Positions 1 through 9,645 of a stretch of 64,000 nt of DNA are shown in pieces. The DNA is from an uncultured Alphaproteobacteria bacterium (GTDB taxonomy: Bacteria; Pseudomonadota; Alphaproteobacteria; Methylaequorales; Methylaequoraceae), in contig CACMJG010000001.1 in assembly GCA_902613995.1 (NCBI GenBank), positions 145,751 through 209,750 of the forward strand, read 5' to 3'. The position numbers and the translations under genes are program-made. Position 1 is the first letter of the stretch; every line of letters starts with the position of its first letter. The notes below the pieces were generated by a model. It searched no databases and was not told the DNA's origin. It was given only the letters and a program-made list of their open reading frames with translations.

Positions 1-53
1 GTGAGCCTAGAAAAGATAAAGTTAAAGTGTGAATTATTGCATACAATGAATAT

Positions 54-1319
54 TTACAGTATTTTAATTTGATCCAACCAACTTGACTTTATATCAAGAG
101 TTACTTCATTACCATAAAATAATTCTCTTTTTGCCATTCCTATGAGATCACAAATAACTGTTTCAGGACAGTTTATTGATTTCAGTCTCTCTATTAATGA
201 ATATTTAAATGATATAGAAGTTTTGCCGTTTGATAAAATTTTCAACTCATTATTTATTTTTTTTTCATTCTTAAACTTTAATAGTTCAAGGATGTCAGAA
301 TATTCTTTAAATAAAGATCCCTTTTTACTAACTTTATAAATTTTATTAATTTTATCTAATGAAATTCCAACTAAAGGTATTATTCTTTTTTTATATATAT
401 TCTTAACCTGCCTTATAGAGTTTGATCTAATTACAATAAATGGATTATATTTATTTAGGTCAACGTCCTCTGATTCCAAACCAATAATTTCAGAATATGA
501 GCACCCTGTCTCAAACATAATGCCTGTTATACAACTTGTGAAGGAATCCTCTTTTACACAAAAATCTTTTATCCTAATTAATTCCTCGTCTGAGAATTTT
601 TGATGACCAATTTTAACAATAATATTTGGCCATTTAAGGCCCGCAAATGGATTTTTTTTATCTATTAAATATTTTTGAAAAATTACTGAAAAAAAGTTTT
701 GTAAATTGGATTGATTTCTTTTACCTGTAGAAATTTTGTCTGTTTTAATGAAATAGTTTTTAAAAGAGTTGGCATCATTAATATTGTATGAGTCTATTGG
801 TTTATCGCCGCAAATCTCTATCAGAAGTGAGAGTGATTTTTTTATTGAATATATCTTTTTCTTATCATTTAAGACATTTATTGCTTCTAAATATTCATCG
901 ATAAGAGAACTTAAAAACATTTCTTCGGTTGGACCATTATCTAAAAGAATCCTATCTATAGAAATATTAGTGATATTATTAAGCTTTTTGTTTTTTAAAA
1001 GATTTATTAAGTCTTTTTTATTGAAAAATAGTTTATTAACTAAGTCATCAAAATCTTCAATAAAGGTTAGTGTATATTTTTGTGGATCAAATTCATTGTT
1101 GTTGAAGAAGTTTTTAAAATATTTATTCAAATTATTTTCAGCAATTTTAAACATCTTTTTATGTTCCAAAGCCTGAAGTTTTGCTCTTTTAATTGCTGTA
1201 TGAACTTTATTTGTTTTTAATGAGATTTTAAGTGTTTTTCTTCCCAATAAATTTGAAAGTTTTGAAGGAACAGCTCGTTGATACCAATATTGGTTTCCAT
1301 GTTTATATATATATTTCAT
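54..1319 (-). CDS. Tyrosine recombinase (phage integrase family), catalytically degenerate
   Basis: This 421-residue protein resembles site-specific tyrosine recombinases. The first ~60 residues (YIYKHGNQYWYQRAVP, then a KISLKT stretch) match the DUF6538-type arm-binding start of alphaproteobacterial integrases, and residues 268-288 keep the fold signature (FETGCSYSEIIGLESEDVDL). The catalytic set looks lost: the first Arg after TG is Ser274, no HxxR is visible near 368-376, and the usual GH is GM (394-395). A Tyr remains at 402. The ATG lies only 14 nt after the CCA of tRNA-Leu and on the same strand, the usual position of an integrase that used a tRNA as attachment site. The frame is open throughout, so it may still bind DNA, or it may be a recently decaying relic of an island extending to the left. 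Confidence 0.7.
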   Translation of the reverse strand: MKYIYKHGNQYWYQRAVPSKLSNLLGRKTLKISLKTNKVHTAIKRAKLQALEHKKMFKIAENNLNKYFKNFFNNNEFDPQKYTLTFIEDFDDLVNKLFFNKKDLINLLKNKKLNNITNISIDRILLDNGPTEEMFLSSLIDEYLEAINVLNDKKKIYSIKKSLSLLIEICGDKPIDSYNINDANSFKNYFIKTDKISTGKRNQSNLQNFFSVIFQKYLIDKKNPFAGLKWPNIIVKIGHQKFSDEELIRIKDFCVKEDSFTSCITGIMFETGCSYSEIIGLESEDVDLNKYNPFIVIRSNSIRQVKNIYKKRIIPLVGISLDKINKIYKVSKKGSLFKEYSDILELLKFKNEKKINNELKILSNGKTSISFKYSLIERLKSINCPETVICDLIGMAKRELFYGNEVTLDIKSSWLDQIKIL

Positions 1320-1333
1320 AAATTTAATATCTC

Positions 1334-1422
1334 TGGTGCGGTCGAGAAGACTCGAACTTCCACAGGCAATTAAGCCTACAACGACCTCAACGTTGCGCGT
1401 CTACCAGTTCCGCCACGACCGC
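1334..1422 (-). tRNA. tRNA-Leu (anticodon GAG)
   Basis: The reverse strand folds as an 89-nt class II tRNA with encoded CCA. The 7-bp acceptor stem is GCGGTCG/CGACCGC, the anticodon stem is CAACG/CGTTG with loop TTGAGGT (anticodon GAG), and a long variable arm and a TTCGAGT T-loop are present. It sits 6 nt after the pccA stop and just before the recombinase gene. Confidence 0.95.
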
Positions 1423-1428
1423 ATTGGT

Positions 1429-3417
1429 TTATTCAAATTCCAAGATTATTTGATCAACTTCAAGACTATCTCCTTCAGAACAATTAATTTTTTTTATTTT
1501 TGTTTTTTTTTCTGATTTAATAATGTTTTCCATTTTCATAGCTTCAATAACAGCTAATGGTTGATTTTCTTCTATTTCTTGATTTTCTTTAACGAGAATT
1601 GAAACTAATAATCCTGGCATAGGAGCCATTAAATATTTGGAGTTATCTTCTTTCTTTCTTGGAATCATATAATTATTTAATTCTGAATGTCTATTTGAAA
1701 GGACAAGAATATCGTGTATGGCACCTTTGTGATTTATTGAAAATTTAGGGCCATTTCTTTTTATGCTAAAGTACAATAAACTATTATCAATTATTGCTGA
1801 AAACAATGGGTAACCTATTTTCCAATTGCTTTTAAGGTTAAGATATTTTTTATCTACATAGATATCATAACTTTTGTTAAAATTATTAAATGAAATTGCA
1901 ACGTTAGATTTATTTTCTTTGTCAATTACATACCAATTATTATCAACTGTTTTGTTAAAACCTTTCAATTGATTTGAAATAGATGCAGCTCGCAAAAGAT
2001 ATTTATAATTTATAAAAGTTGCAACTGCGTATAATTTTGATTTATCTTTAACTTCTGTCATATATGGATCAAATCCATCAGCGTAATTATCTGCTATAAA
2101 CGATGTGGAATATTCTCCATGCAAAAATTCTGACTTTTGAATAATATTTGATAAAAAATCTCTATTAGTTTTAACTCCTTCAATAAAGTATTTATCTAAA
2201 GCATTGACCATTTCTAATATCGTTTCCTTCCTATTGTTAGAATGAGCGCATAATTTAGATATCATAGGATCATAGTACATACTAATTTCTGATCCTTCGA
2301 CAACACCAGAATCAACCCTTGTATTTTTTCCTGATGGTTCAATGTATCTTGTCAACCTTCCGATAGAGGGAAGAAAGTTTTTAGAAGAGTCCTCGGCGTA
2401 AATTCTACACTCCAAAGCTGAACCTTCAAATTTAATTTGATCTTGCGACATTAAAAGTTTTTCTCCAGATGCAATTCGAATCATCTGTTCAACTAAATCA
2501 ACTCCAGTTATTAGTTCAGTTACAGGGTGCTCAACTTGGAGCCTTGTATTCATCTCAAGGAAATAGAAGTTTTTATCTTTATCAACAACAAACTCTACTG
2601 TCCCTGCAGAGTAATAACCAACTGCTTTGGCTAATTGAATAGCTTCATTTACCATTCTTTCTCTTAAATCCTTTGTTACAAATATACTTGGTGCTTCTTC
2701 GATAACTTTTTGGTGTCTTCGTTGGATTGTACATTCTCTCTCACCAAGATGAATAAAATTCCCAAACTGATCTCCAAGCACTTGTATTTCGATATGTTTC
2801 GGGAATTCGATAAATTTTTCTATGAACACTCTTTCATCACCGAAGCTTGACTTGGCTTCATTTATGGCAGAATTGAAATTCACTTCTAACTCTTTTTCGT
2901 TAAATGCAACTCTCATTCCTTTCCCTCCGCCACCTGCTGATGCCTTCACCATCAAGGGATATCCGATTGTTTTTGCCTGGTTAACTGCACTTTTTATATC
3001 TGGAACAACTTCAAGGCCTCCAGGTACAACAGAGACACCAGCTGCCTTTGCAATTTTTTTCGATCTAATCTTATCTCCCATAGACGATATAGCTTCACTT
3101 GGTGGGCCAATGAAGATTTTACCAATTTTGTTTACTTCATCTCTAAAGTTAACATTTTCTGACAGAAAACCGTATCCAGGGTGTACAGCTTCAGAATTAG
3201 ACTTCTGCATTGCGTCGATAATTTTGTCAATTCTAAGATAACTATCAATGGGAGTGTCTCCTCCTATACTTACACATTCGTCTGACATATTTACGTGAGG
3301 CGCATTTATATCGGGGTCAGAGCAAATAGATACAGTTTTGATCCCCATCTTTTGAGCAGTTTTAATTATTCTGCATGCAATTTCGCCTCTGTTGGCAATT
3401 AAAATTTTTTTCAACAT
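1429..3417 (-). CDS. pccA: Propionyl-CoA carboxylase alpha subunit (biotin carboxylase + BCCP)
   Basis: The 662-residue protein carries out the ATP-dependent carboxylation of biotin, for transfer by PccB to propionyl-CoA. It begins KKILIANRGEIA, typical of biotin carboxylases, has the ATP-grasp glycine loop (KASAGGGGKGMR) and the active-site EMNTRLQVEHP motif, and ends with a biotinyl domain carrying EAMKMEN, with the biotin lysine about residue 628. The frame is open for 37 more codons upstream, but that part overlaps pccB; the ATG at 3417, one base after the pccB stop, gives the family's normal start. The size and PccB neighbour favour propionyl-CoA over methylcrotonyl-CoA carboxylase. Confidence 0.93.
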   Translation of the reverse strand: MLKKILIANRGEIACRIIKTAQKMGIKTVSICSDPDINAPHVNMSDECVSIGGDTPIDSYLRIDKIIDAMQKSNSEAVHPGYGFLSENVNFRDEVNKIGKIFIGPPSEAISSMGDKIRSKKIAKAAGVSVVPGGLEVVPDIKSAVNQAKTIGYPLMVKASAGGGGKGMRVAFNEKELEVNFNSAINEAKSSFGDERVFIEKFIEFPKHIEIQVLGDQFGNFIHLGERECTIQRRHQKVIEEAPSIFVTKDLRERMVNEAIQLAKAVGYYSAGTVEFVVDKDKNFYFLEMNTRLQVEHPVTELITGVDLVEQMIRIASGEKLLMSQDQIKFEGSALECRIYAEDSSKNFLPSIGRLTRYIEPSGKNTRVDSGVVEGSEISMYYDPMISKLCAHSNNRKETILEMVNALDKYFIEGVKTNRDFLSNIIQKSEFLHGEYSTSFIADNYADGFDPYMTEVKDKSKLYAVATFINYKYLLRAASISNQLKGFNKTVDNNWYVIDKENKSNVAISFNNFNKSYDIYVDKKYLNLKSNWKIGYPLFSAIIDNSLLYFSIKRNGPKFSINHKGAIHDILVLSNRHSELNNYMIPRKKEDNSKYLMAPMPGLLVSILVKENQEIEENQPLAVIEAMKMENIIKSEKKTKIKKINCSEGDSLEVDQIILEFE

Positions 3418-3418
3418 G

Positions 3419-4951
3419 TTAAAGTGGGATATTGTCGTGTTTTTTCCACGGATTATTAAGTTTTTTATTTTTGAGCATTTCAAGTGATCTACATATTCTT
3501 TTTCTAGTTGTATTAGGCATGATAACATCGTCTATGAATCCCCTACTTCCAGCAATAAATGGATTCGCAAGTTTTTCTCTATACTCATTCGTTTTCTTTT
3601 CAATTTTTTCCTTATCTCCCAACTCTCCTCTAAAGATAATCTCAACTGCTCCTTTTGGACCCATGACTGCTATTTCAGCCTGAGGCCATGCATAATTAAC
3701 GTCACCCCTTAAATGTTTAGAGCTCATTACATCATAAGCACCTCCGTAAGCTTTCCTTGTAATGATTGTTATTTTTGGAACTGTAGCTTCTGCAAATGCA
3801 AACAAGAGTTTTGCTCCGTGTTTAATTATGCCATTATATTCTTGAGAAGTTCCAGGCAGAAACCCCGGAACATCAACAAAAGTAATTATTGGTATGTTGA
3901 AACAGTCACAAAATCTGACAAATCGTGCTGCTTTTCTAGCAGAATTATTGTCAAGGCAACCAGCAAGAACCATTGGTTGATTTGCTACTATTCCAATCGG
4001 AGCTCCGGACATCCTTGCAAATCCAGTTATGATGTTTGCTGCATAATCAGGTTGTGTCTCAAAAAAGTCTCTGTCATCTACTACCTTTGTTATCAGCTCT
4101 TTCATGTCGTATGGCTTATTTGGATTTTCTGGAATTAAGGTGTCAAGTGATTGTTCTAGTCTGTCTACCGGATCCTCGGATCTTCTTGTAGGAGGTAATT
4201 CTTTGTTAGAGGATGGTAAGAAACCCATAAATCGCCTGAGTTGGAATAATGCCTCAACATCATTATCAAAGGCTAAATCGGCTACACCTGATTTTTTCGT
4301 ATGAGTGGAAGCACCACCAAGTTCTTCGTGACTTACTTCCTCATGAGTTACTGTTTTAAGTACGTCAGGACCCGTTACGAACATATAAGATGTATCTTTT
4401 ACCATGAAAATAAAGTCAGTCATGGCAGGACTATAAACAGCACCTCCAGCGCAAGGTCCCATAATAACAGAGATTTGAGGAATTACACCTGATGACAGAA
4501 CGTTTCTTTGAAATACTTCAGCATACCCAGCCAATGAAGCAACTCCTTCTTGAATTCTTGCTCCCCCAGAATCGTTGAGTCCGATTACTGGAGCACCAAC
4601 TTGTAAAGCCTTATCCATAATCTTTGAAATCTTTTCTGCGTGTGATTCAGACAATGATCCTCCAAAAACTGTAAAATCTTGGCTGAAAACAAATGTTAGT
4701 CTTCCATTTATAGTTCCATAACCAGTGACCACACCATCTCCAGGAATTTTTTGTTTTTCCATATCAAACTCAGAACATCTATGCTCGACAAACATGTCCC
4801 ATTCTTCAAATGTTCCTTCGTCTAATAAAATTTCTATTCTTTCCCTTGAAGTTAACTTACCTTTTTTATGTTGACTCTCCTGCCTGTTCTTTCCGCCACC
4901 AAGGATAGCTTGATTTCGTTTTGAATCTAATTTTTTTAAAATATTTCTCAT
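3419..4951 (-). CDS. pccB: Propionyl-CoA carboxylase beta subunit (carboxyltransferase)
   Basis: The 510-residue carboxyltransferase moves CO2 from biotin to propionyl-CoA, making methylmalonyl-CoA. It has the N-terminal [18 protein letters not shown] motif, the acyl-CoA-binding [11 protein letters not shown] loop, the oxyanion-hole glycines [12 protein letters not shown], and the C-terminal [13 protein letters not shown] and [13 protein letters not shown] motifs typical of PccB. Length is normal. It is the first gene of a pccB-pccA pair. The product needs a B12-dependent methylmalonyl-CoA mutase, which is not in this window, but a B12-controlled receptor lies near 40.7 kb. Confidence 0.95.
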   Translation of the reverse strand: MRNILKKLDSKRNQAILGGGKNRQESQHKKGKLTSRERIEILLDEGTFEEWDMFVEHRCSEFDMEKQKIPGDGVVTGYGTINGRLTFVFSQDFTVFGGSLSESHAEKISKIMDKALQVGAPVIGLNDSGGARIQEGVASLAGYAEVFQRNVLSSGVIPQISVIMGPCAGGAVYSPAMTDFIFMVKDTSYMFVTGPDVLKTVTHEEVSHEELGGASTHTKKSGVADLAFDNDVEALFQLRRFMGFLPSSNKELPPTRRSEDPVDRLEQSLDTLIPENPNKPYDMKELITKVVDDRDFFETQPDYAANIITGFARMSGAPIGIVANQPMVLAGCLDNNSARKAARFVRFCDCFNIPIITFVDVPGFLPGTSQEYNGIIKHGAKLLFAFAEATVPKITIITRKAYGGAYDVMSSKHLRGDVNYAWPQAEIAVMGPKGAVEIIFRGELGDKEKIEKKTNEYREKLANPFIAGSRGFIDDVIMPNTTRKRICRSLEMLKNKKLNNPWKKHDNIPL

Positions 4952-4989
4952 GTTTGCTTGTATAAATTATATTGATATTTATAAACTAA

Positions 4990-5652
4990 TTAACTTATAT
5001 TTTTAAAAAAAAATGAAATATTTTTGATTCTTTCCATTAAATCTTCGTTCATTAATAAATGTTCTTCCACAGTACCCCATCTTTTTTGCTGATAATTATA
5101 CTCTATGTTTGCTAATTTATATAGAGTATTATGGTTGATTTTCTTATTCAGAAAGAAATAACTTAGAATCACCGATTTAGTAAGTGATGATAATTTAAAA
5201 AGTGTTGTAAATTTAAAAATATCCAATTTATCCAAATATGATTTAAACAACAAATGTTTTAGGTTGCTTGAATGCACAATTGAATAGATTTTTTCAAATT
5301 TGCAATCAAATAAATCCTCAAATTCACAAATAAATGGATCAAATTCCTTCTCCATTGTTTTAACTAATTCAGTCTCATCAAAAGATCTAAACAACAAAAG
5401 ATCGAAATTAAGTAATTCTATTAATTTTTTTTTTATTAGCTCAACCTCATCTTTATTTAGATTACAGGAAAAGAGTGTAAGATTGAGTAATGTATTGGGG
5501 TCATTTGATTTAGTTCGTTGAAGAAACTCTTCGATGATTAATTCGGCATGTTTTTTTTTTTTAACGAATAGTATATTACCGTTTTCAGTTTTTAAATTTT
5601 GATTATTCTTCAGAAATCTGTAATTTTTATTTACTTTTATAATTTTAATCAT
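4990..5652 (-). CDS. ATP12-family F1-ATPase assembly chaperone
   Basis: The 220-residue protein resembles the ATP12 chaperones of alphaproteobacteria and mitochondria, which assist assembly of the alpha subunit into F1-ATP synthase. Seen motifs are DLLLFRS followed by FDPFICEFEDLF (residues ~95-120, family pattern tDLl.yR...DPl..w) and the C-terminal QQKRWGTVEEHLLMNEDL helix. Its ATG overlaps the rluC-like stop by 4 nt (ATGA), and the RluC-ATP12 pairing is common in alphaproteobacteria. It is divergent in sequence and Lys/Asn-rich, as expected from the base composition. Confidence 0.82.
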   Translation of the reverse strand: MIKIIKVNKNYRFLKNNQNLKTENGNILFVKKKKHAELIIEEFLQRTKSNDPNTLLNLTLFSCNLNKDEVELIKKKLIELLNFDLLLFRSFDETELVKTMEKEFDPFICEFEDLFDCKFEKIYSIVHSSNLKHLLFKSYLDKLDIFKFTTLFKLSSLTKSVILSYFFLNKKINHNTLYKLANIEYNYQQKRWGTVEEHLLMNEDLMERIKNISFFFKNIS

Positions 5653-6617
5653 TTCTCGATCAATATAAAGTTCTCTGAATCGACAAATTCTAAGTCATAA
5701 TTACTTAAGTCATTTTCAAATCTATTTTTAGTAATGGTAGCCATAAAAAAATCTGGTAATGGGGCAACAATTTTTTTTATACTTTTATCTTGCTCTTGAA
5801 ACTTTAGTGAGTAAGCATGCAAATGCAGATCTTTTGCATTAGAAATTAGTTCTGAATTGTTTAAAGATTTAAACTTTGTTTCTCCATAAATCTGATTTCC
5901 AAGTGAATTAAAATGATCTCTTATTTGATGTTTTCTTCCAGTTATAGGTTTTATTACTAAAAAAGAGATCTCATTATTTTGATCCAAAACTTTATACAAT
6001 GTTAATGCTGACAAACTTTTTTCCTTTCCAATTTTTAAACCTATTTTTCCTATCCTATATTTTAAGTTTCCGTGCACTATAGCTAGATAAACTTTCTCAA
6101 TTCTTCTTTTTTTAAATAATTCTCCGTAGTATCTTGAAGAATTTAATGATCTAGCAATCATTAAAAGCCCTGAGGTTTGCTTGTCAATTCTGTGAACTAA
6201 TTTTGGTCTTTCATCTAAATTAAACTTCAACGAATCAAGCATTATATCAATATTTAATTTAATATTAGTTCCACCTTGAACAGCTAAACCGGCTGGTTTA
6301 TTTAATAATATTTTAAATTTGTCTTTATAAACAACAAGTTTCTTAATAAATTCTTCAAATTTTATGTTATATTTGTTTTTTCTATCAAGACTTTGTTCTT
6401 GTTGAATAATTCTTGTAAAATTGATCTTATCTCCAATTCTTAAAACAGTATTATTTTTGGCCCTTCTACCGTTTACTCTTACAGTTCCTTTTCTTAATAA
6501 TTTACATAGAGTTGGATAGGTAACGAAGGAGATGTTTTTTTTTAACCAGTAATCAATTCTACAACTGTCGAAATCACTGGAAACTGTCCATGATTTAATT
6601 TTTTTTTCGGTAACCAT
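5649..6617 (-). CDS. rluC: RluA-family 23S rRNA pseudouridine synthase (RluC/RluD-like)
   Basis: The 322-residue enzyme isomerises uridine in 23S rRNA. An N-terminal S4 RNA-binding domain spans about residues 12-75 (TLCKLLRKGTVRVNGRRAK), and the catalytic core has HRIDKQTSGLLMIA with the nucleophilic Asp. GRKHQIRDHF and the final LHLHAY motif are also present. Coupled to the ATP12 gene by a 4-nt overlap and 23 nt downstream of rplQ. RluC is the best guess from S4 plus context; RluD specificity cannot be excluded. Confidence 0.88.
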   Translation of the reverse strand: MVTEKKIKSWTVSSDFDSCRIDYWLKKNISFVTYPTLCKLLRKGTVRVNGRRAKNNTVLRIGDKINFTRIIQQEQSLDRKNKYNIKFEEFIKKLVVYKDKFKILLNKPAGLAVQGGTNIKLNIDIMLDSLKFNLDERPKLVHRIDKQTSGLLMIARSLNSSRYYGELFKKRRIEKVYLAIVHGNLKYRIGKIGLKIGKEKSLSALTLYKVLDQNNEISFLVIKPITGRKHQIRDHFNSLGNQIYGETKFKSLNNSELISNAKDLHLHAYSLKFQEQDKSIKKIVAPLPDFFMATITKNRFENDLSNYDLEFVDSENFILIEK

Positions 6618-6640
6618 CAGAGGCTGTAAAGATGGAATTA

Positions 6641-7183
6641 CTAGTCTTTTTTAATGGATTTTTTTTCTACAGCCTCATCTGTAGTTTGATCTTTACCTTT
6701 TTTTAAAGCTAAGCTATCTGTTTTTTTTTGCTCAACATTAGAAACGTTGTTACCGGAGACCGAGTTTTCAGTTTCATTTTTGCTATTTTTTTCTCTTAAT
6801 TTGTCCTCTAGTCCTTTAACATTTACATCTCTTTCCACCAATTCAATGATTGCTTTTGGTGCAGAGTCTCCAAATCTATATCCAGATTTTAAAATCCTTA
6901 CGTACCCACCATTTCTTTTTTGATACCTTTTACCCAGAACTTTGAACACTTTTTCTACAAGCTTTTTATCACCAAGATATGAATATACTTTTCTTTTTGC
7001 AGCCAAAGTGTCTGTTTTTCCAATAGTAAGAATTTTTTCTACAAAAGGTCTTAAGTCCTTTGCTTTAGGAAGTGTAGTTTCTATTTGCTCGTGAATAATA
7101 AGTGATTTACTGAGGTTTTTCAGCAAAGAAAGTCTATGGCTTGTTTTTCGATTTAGCTTTCTTCCGGCGATATTGTGTCTCAT
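6641..7183 (-). CDS. rplQ: 50S ribosomal protein L17 with extended C-terminal tail
   Basis: Residues 1-120 are a normal L17 (MRHNIAGRKLNRKTSHR, with FGDSAPKAIIELV near the end of the fold). Residues ~125-180 form an additional low-complexity tail rich in Lys, Asn, Ser and Glu, making the protein 180 residues where bacterial L17 is usually 115-140. It closes the alpha operon rpsM-rpsK-rpoA-rplQ, 15 nt after rpoA. Confidence 0.95.
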   Translation of the reverse strand: MRHNIAGRKLNRKTSHRLSLLKNLSKSLIIHEQIETTLPKAKDLRPFVEKILTIGKTDTLAAKRKVYSYLGDKKLVEKVFKVLGKRYQKRNGGYVRILKSGYRFGDSAPKAIIELVERDVNVKGLEDKLREKNSKNETENSVSGNNVSNVEQKKTDSLALKKGKDQTTDEAVEKKSIKKD

Positions 7184-7198
7184 AATCTTTCCTATAAA

Positions 7199-8212
7199 TT
7201 AGTAAGGGTCATCGAGCTTTCGTCGAATCTCTTCGATATTTTCTGGAGGCCAACCCTCAATTTTCATTCCGAGTTCTAAATTCATTGTTGAAAGTATCTC
7301 TTTAATTTCGTTAAGTGATTTTCTTCCAAAGTTAGGAGTTCTTAACATTTCAGATTCAGTTTTTTGGACTAAGTCTCCAATATAGATTATTTCATCATTT
7401 TTAAGACAATTCGCTGATCTAACGGATAACTCAAGTTCTTCAACTTTGCGAAGAAGATTTACATTAAGAGATGGTTCTTCAGTTACTGGCGCTGTAACTT
7501 CATCCTCAGGTTCTTCAAAATTGATAAATAACTTAAGTTGTTCATCTATTATTCTTGCTGCATAAGCAACAGAGTCTTCTGGTACAACAGATCCATTGGT
7601 TTCGATATTCATTATTAATTTATCATAGTCGGTTACTTGCCCCACTCTTGAGTTTTCAACTCTAAACGAAACTCTTCTGACTGGCGAAAAAAAGGAATCA
7701 ATAAATATAGTACCTAAGGGACCCTCGTTTTTTTGCTTCAAAGCAGGAACATACCCCTTACCCTCTTCCACGTTGAGAGTTATGCTCACTTTTGCTTTCG
7801 AATCTAAAGTTAAAAGATGAAGATCTTTATTTAAAACCTCAACATGAGCACCGCAATCAATATCTCCGGCTGTTATAATTTTAGGACCGTTTGCTTTTAT
7901 ATATATTTTCGTTGATTCAACATCATTTAGTTTTAAAGCAAGTTGTTTAATATTTAGTATTATATCTGTTACATCTTCTATAACTCCAGGTATAGCCGAA
8001 AACTCATGAGTTACACCTTCCACTTGAATCGAAGTGACTGCTGCTCCACGAATTGAGGAAAGAAGAACCCTTCTTAACATATTGCCAAGTGTTTGCCCAT
8101 AACCACTTTCAAGTGGTTCAGCAACAAGTTCAGCGGACTTGGCATTTTCCTGATTCTTGGTAAATTCTATTTTTTTAGGTTTAATTAGTTCTTTCCAGTT
8201 TTTGTTTATCAC
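7199..8212 (-). CDS. rpoA: RNA polymerase alpha subunit
   Basis: The 337-residue subunit nucleates polymerase assembly through its N-terminal domain (residues ~1-230, including [17 protein letters not shown]), and its C-terminal domain (~255-325) contacts promoter DNA and activators ([17 protein letters not shown]). Starts with GTG at 8212, giving the usual [12 protein letters not shown] beginning. It is 27 nt downstream of rpsK in the alpha operon. Confidence 0.97.
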   Translation of the reverse strand: MINKNWKELIKPKKIEFTKNQENAKSAELVAEPLESGYGQTLGNMLRRVLLSSIRGAAVTSIQVEGVTHEFSAIPGVIEDVTDIILNIKQLALKLNDVESTKIYIKANGPKIITAGDIDCGAHVEVLNKDLHLLTLDSKAKVSITLNVEEGKGYVPALKQKNEGPLGTIFIDSFFSPVRRVSFRVENSRVGQVTDYDKLIMNIETNGSVVPEDSVAYAARIIDEQLKLFINFEEPEDEVTAPVTEEPSLNVNLLRKVEELELSVRSANCLKNDEIIYIGDLVQKTESEMLRTPNFGRKSLNEIKEILSTMNLELGMKIEGWPPENIEEIRRKLDDPY

Positions 8213-8239
8213 TTATTACTTCCCTTTTTAATATTAACT

Positions 8240-8629
8240 CTATACTCTTCTTCTTTTTGAAGGTCGACAGCCATTGTGTGGAATTGGTGTTATATCTTTT
8301 ATAACGGTTATATTTAGTCCGGTTGATCCCAGGGCTCTTATTGCTGACTCTCTTCCATTTCCAGGTCCTTTTATTACAACTTCCACATGTTTCATACCAT
8401 GTTCCATTGCTTTTTTTCCTGCTTCTTCAGCTGCAAGCTGAGCAGCAAAAGGAGTTGATTTTCGAGAACCTTTAAATCCTTTATTACCTGACGATGACCA
8501 AGAGATGGTATTGCCAGTCGTATCTGTTATGGTAATTATGGTGTTGTTAAAGGTGGAGTTAATGTGAGCAATGCCAGATGGAATATTTTTTTTTGTTTTC
8601 TTTTTAGATTTTGTAGCTTTGGTTACCAT
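8240..8629 (-). CDS. rpsK: 30S ribosomal protein S11
   Basis: The 129-residue S11 of the 30S platform has the typical [19 protein letters not shown]-terminal strand and the basic [18 protein letters not shown]-terminus. Five nucleotides separate it from rpsM, so the two are translated from one transcript. Length is normal. Confidence 0.97.
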   Translation of the reverse strand: MVTKATKSKKKTKKNIPSGIAHINSTFNNTIITITDTTGNTISWSSSGNKGFKGSRKSTPFAAQLAAEEAGKKAMEHGMKHVEVVIKGPGNGRESAIRALGSTGLNITVIKDITPIPHNGCRPSKRRRV

Positions 8630-8634
8630 TTCAA

Positions 8635-9009
8635 TTATACTGCTTTCTTCTTCCCAGCAATAGGGATAGCCCTACCTTTTCTAGTTCGAGCGTTAGTATG
8701 TGTTCTTTGACCTCTAACAGGAAGTTTTTTTCTATGTCTTAAACCCCTGTAACAACCAAGATCTGTTAATCGTTTTATTCTAACGGAAACTTCTCTTCTC
8801 AAATCACCTTCTACTAAAAAATTCTTATCAATAAATTCTCTAATTTTAATTACCTCATCTTCATTGAGGCTGTTTACTCTTTTACTTCCGTCAATCTTAA
8901 CTTTTTCGCAAATGTCCTTTGAATACTTTGGACCTATACCATAAATATAAGTCAAAGCTATAATCAACCTTTTATTTGTTGGAACATTAACTCCTGCAAT
9001 TCTCGCCAC
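8635..9009 (-). CDS. rpsM: 30S ribosomal protein S13
   Basis: The 124-residue S13 of the 30S head shows [13 protein letters not shown] at the start, [10 protein letters not shown] and the C-terminal basic [14 protein letters not shown] segment that reaches the P site. It uses a GTG start at 9009. It is the first gene of the alpha operon, with its own consensus promoter at 9038-9065 in the 60-nt gap after adk. The rpmJ gene often found just upstream in other bacteria is absent, as is usual in alphaproteobacteria. Confidence 0.97.
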   Translation of the reverse strand: MARIAGVNVPTNKRLIIALTYIYGIGPKYSKDICEKVKIDGSKRVNSLNEDEVIKIREFIDKNFLVEGDLRREVSVRIKRLTDLGCYRGLRHRKKLPVRGQRTHTNARTRKGRAIPIAGKKKAV

Positions 9010-9037
9010 TTAATTCCTCTTGTAAATCCAAATCTGG

Positions 9038-9065
9038 ATTATATTTTTTTTTTATTTTAAGTCAA
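9038..9065 (-). promoter_or_regulatory. Sigma-70-type promoter for the alpha operon
   Basis: On the reverse strand, TTGACT (9060-9065) is followed after 16 nt of mostly A by a perfect TATAAT (9038-9043). Transcription would start near 9031, giving a leader of about 22 nt before the rpsM GTG at 9009. The -35 box lies just beyond the adk gene. This is the best promoter match I see in the ribosomal block. Confidence 0.72.
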
Positions 9066-9069
9066 CACA

Positions 9070-9645
9070 CTAACAAATAATCTTTATTATTTCAGCGTAA
9101 ACTTCATTTACCTTCCGCATACCATCAATTGTACTAATTATACCTTTTTCTTCATAATATTTGACAATCGGTAATGTAGACGATTTAAAAACTTCTATTC
9201 TATTTAATAGAGTTTCAGAATTGTCATCCTTCCTTTGTTCGCCCCCCTTAGTTTCACTTATTCTGTTTTTAATTCTTTCTTCAAGAATTTTGAAATCTAT
9301 TTGAAAAAGTATTACATGATCAAGTTTTACTGATACGTTTACTAAAGACGAATCTAATACTTCAGCCTGCTTTAGGTTTCTGGGAAAACCGTCAAAAACA
9401 ATGCTTTTGTTTTTATGTTCTTCAACCTTATTTATAATAATATCTATTACTATGTCGTCTGGAACCAATTCTCCAGATTCCATAAGGTATTTTACTTTCT
9501 TACCTAGATCTGAATCACTATTGGATGTTTCTGATCTAAGAAGATCACCAGTAGACAACTGAACAAAATTATTTTTTTCGACTAATAGTTTAGATTGAGT
9601 ACCTTTGCCACAGCCTGGAGGGCCCAATAAGACTATTTTCTTCAT
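9070..9645 (-). CDS. adk: Adenylate kinase (short-LID form)
   Basis: The 191-residue enzyme interconverts ATP + AMP and 2 ADP. The P-loop is LLGPPGCGKGTQ (residues ~5-16), followed by QLSTGDLLR and the NMP-site FDGFPRN. The LID region near residues 135-150 is short and has no zinc-binding cysteines, which agrees with the ~190-residue forms of alphaproteobacteria. The ATG overlaps the secY stop by 4 nt, which implies coupled translation. Confidence 0.95.
   Translation of the reverse strand: MKKIVLLGPPGCGKGTQSKLLVEKNNFVQLSTGDLLRSETSNSDSDLGKKVKYLMESGELVPDDIVIDIIINKVEEHKNKSIVFDGFPRNLKQAEVLDSSLVNVSVKLDHVILFQIDFKILEERIKNRISETKGGEQRKDDNSETLLNRIEVFKSSTLPIVKYYEEKGIISTIDGMRKVNEVYAEIIKIIC

Noticed and set aside
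1-53. Possible attachment-site repeat of the tRNA-Leu 3' end
   Set aside because: No copy of the tRNA-Leu 3' sequence is visible in the 53 bases left of the recombinase, or elsewhere in the window by eye; the other end of any island would be outside.
769-1176. Rightward frame of 135 codons opposite the recombinase
   Set aside because: It is hydrophobic only because it is the complement of a Lys/Asp-rich region; no family match or start signal.
3418-3528. N-terminal 37-residue extension of pccA
   Set aside because: It lies inside pccB in another frame and has no similarity to biotin carboxylases; the family start is the ATG at 3417.
9025-9040. Hairpin AATCCA/TGGATT before rpsM considered as a terminator
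   Set aside because: On the transcribed strand it overlaps the -10 box of the rpsM promoter and is not followed by a U-run.
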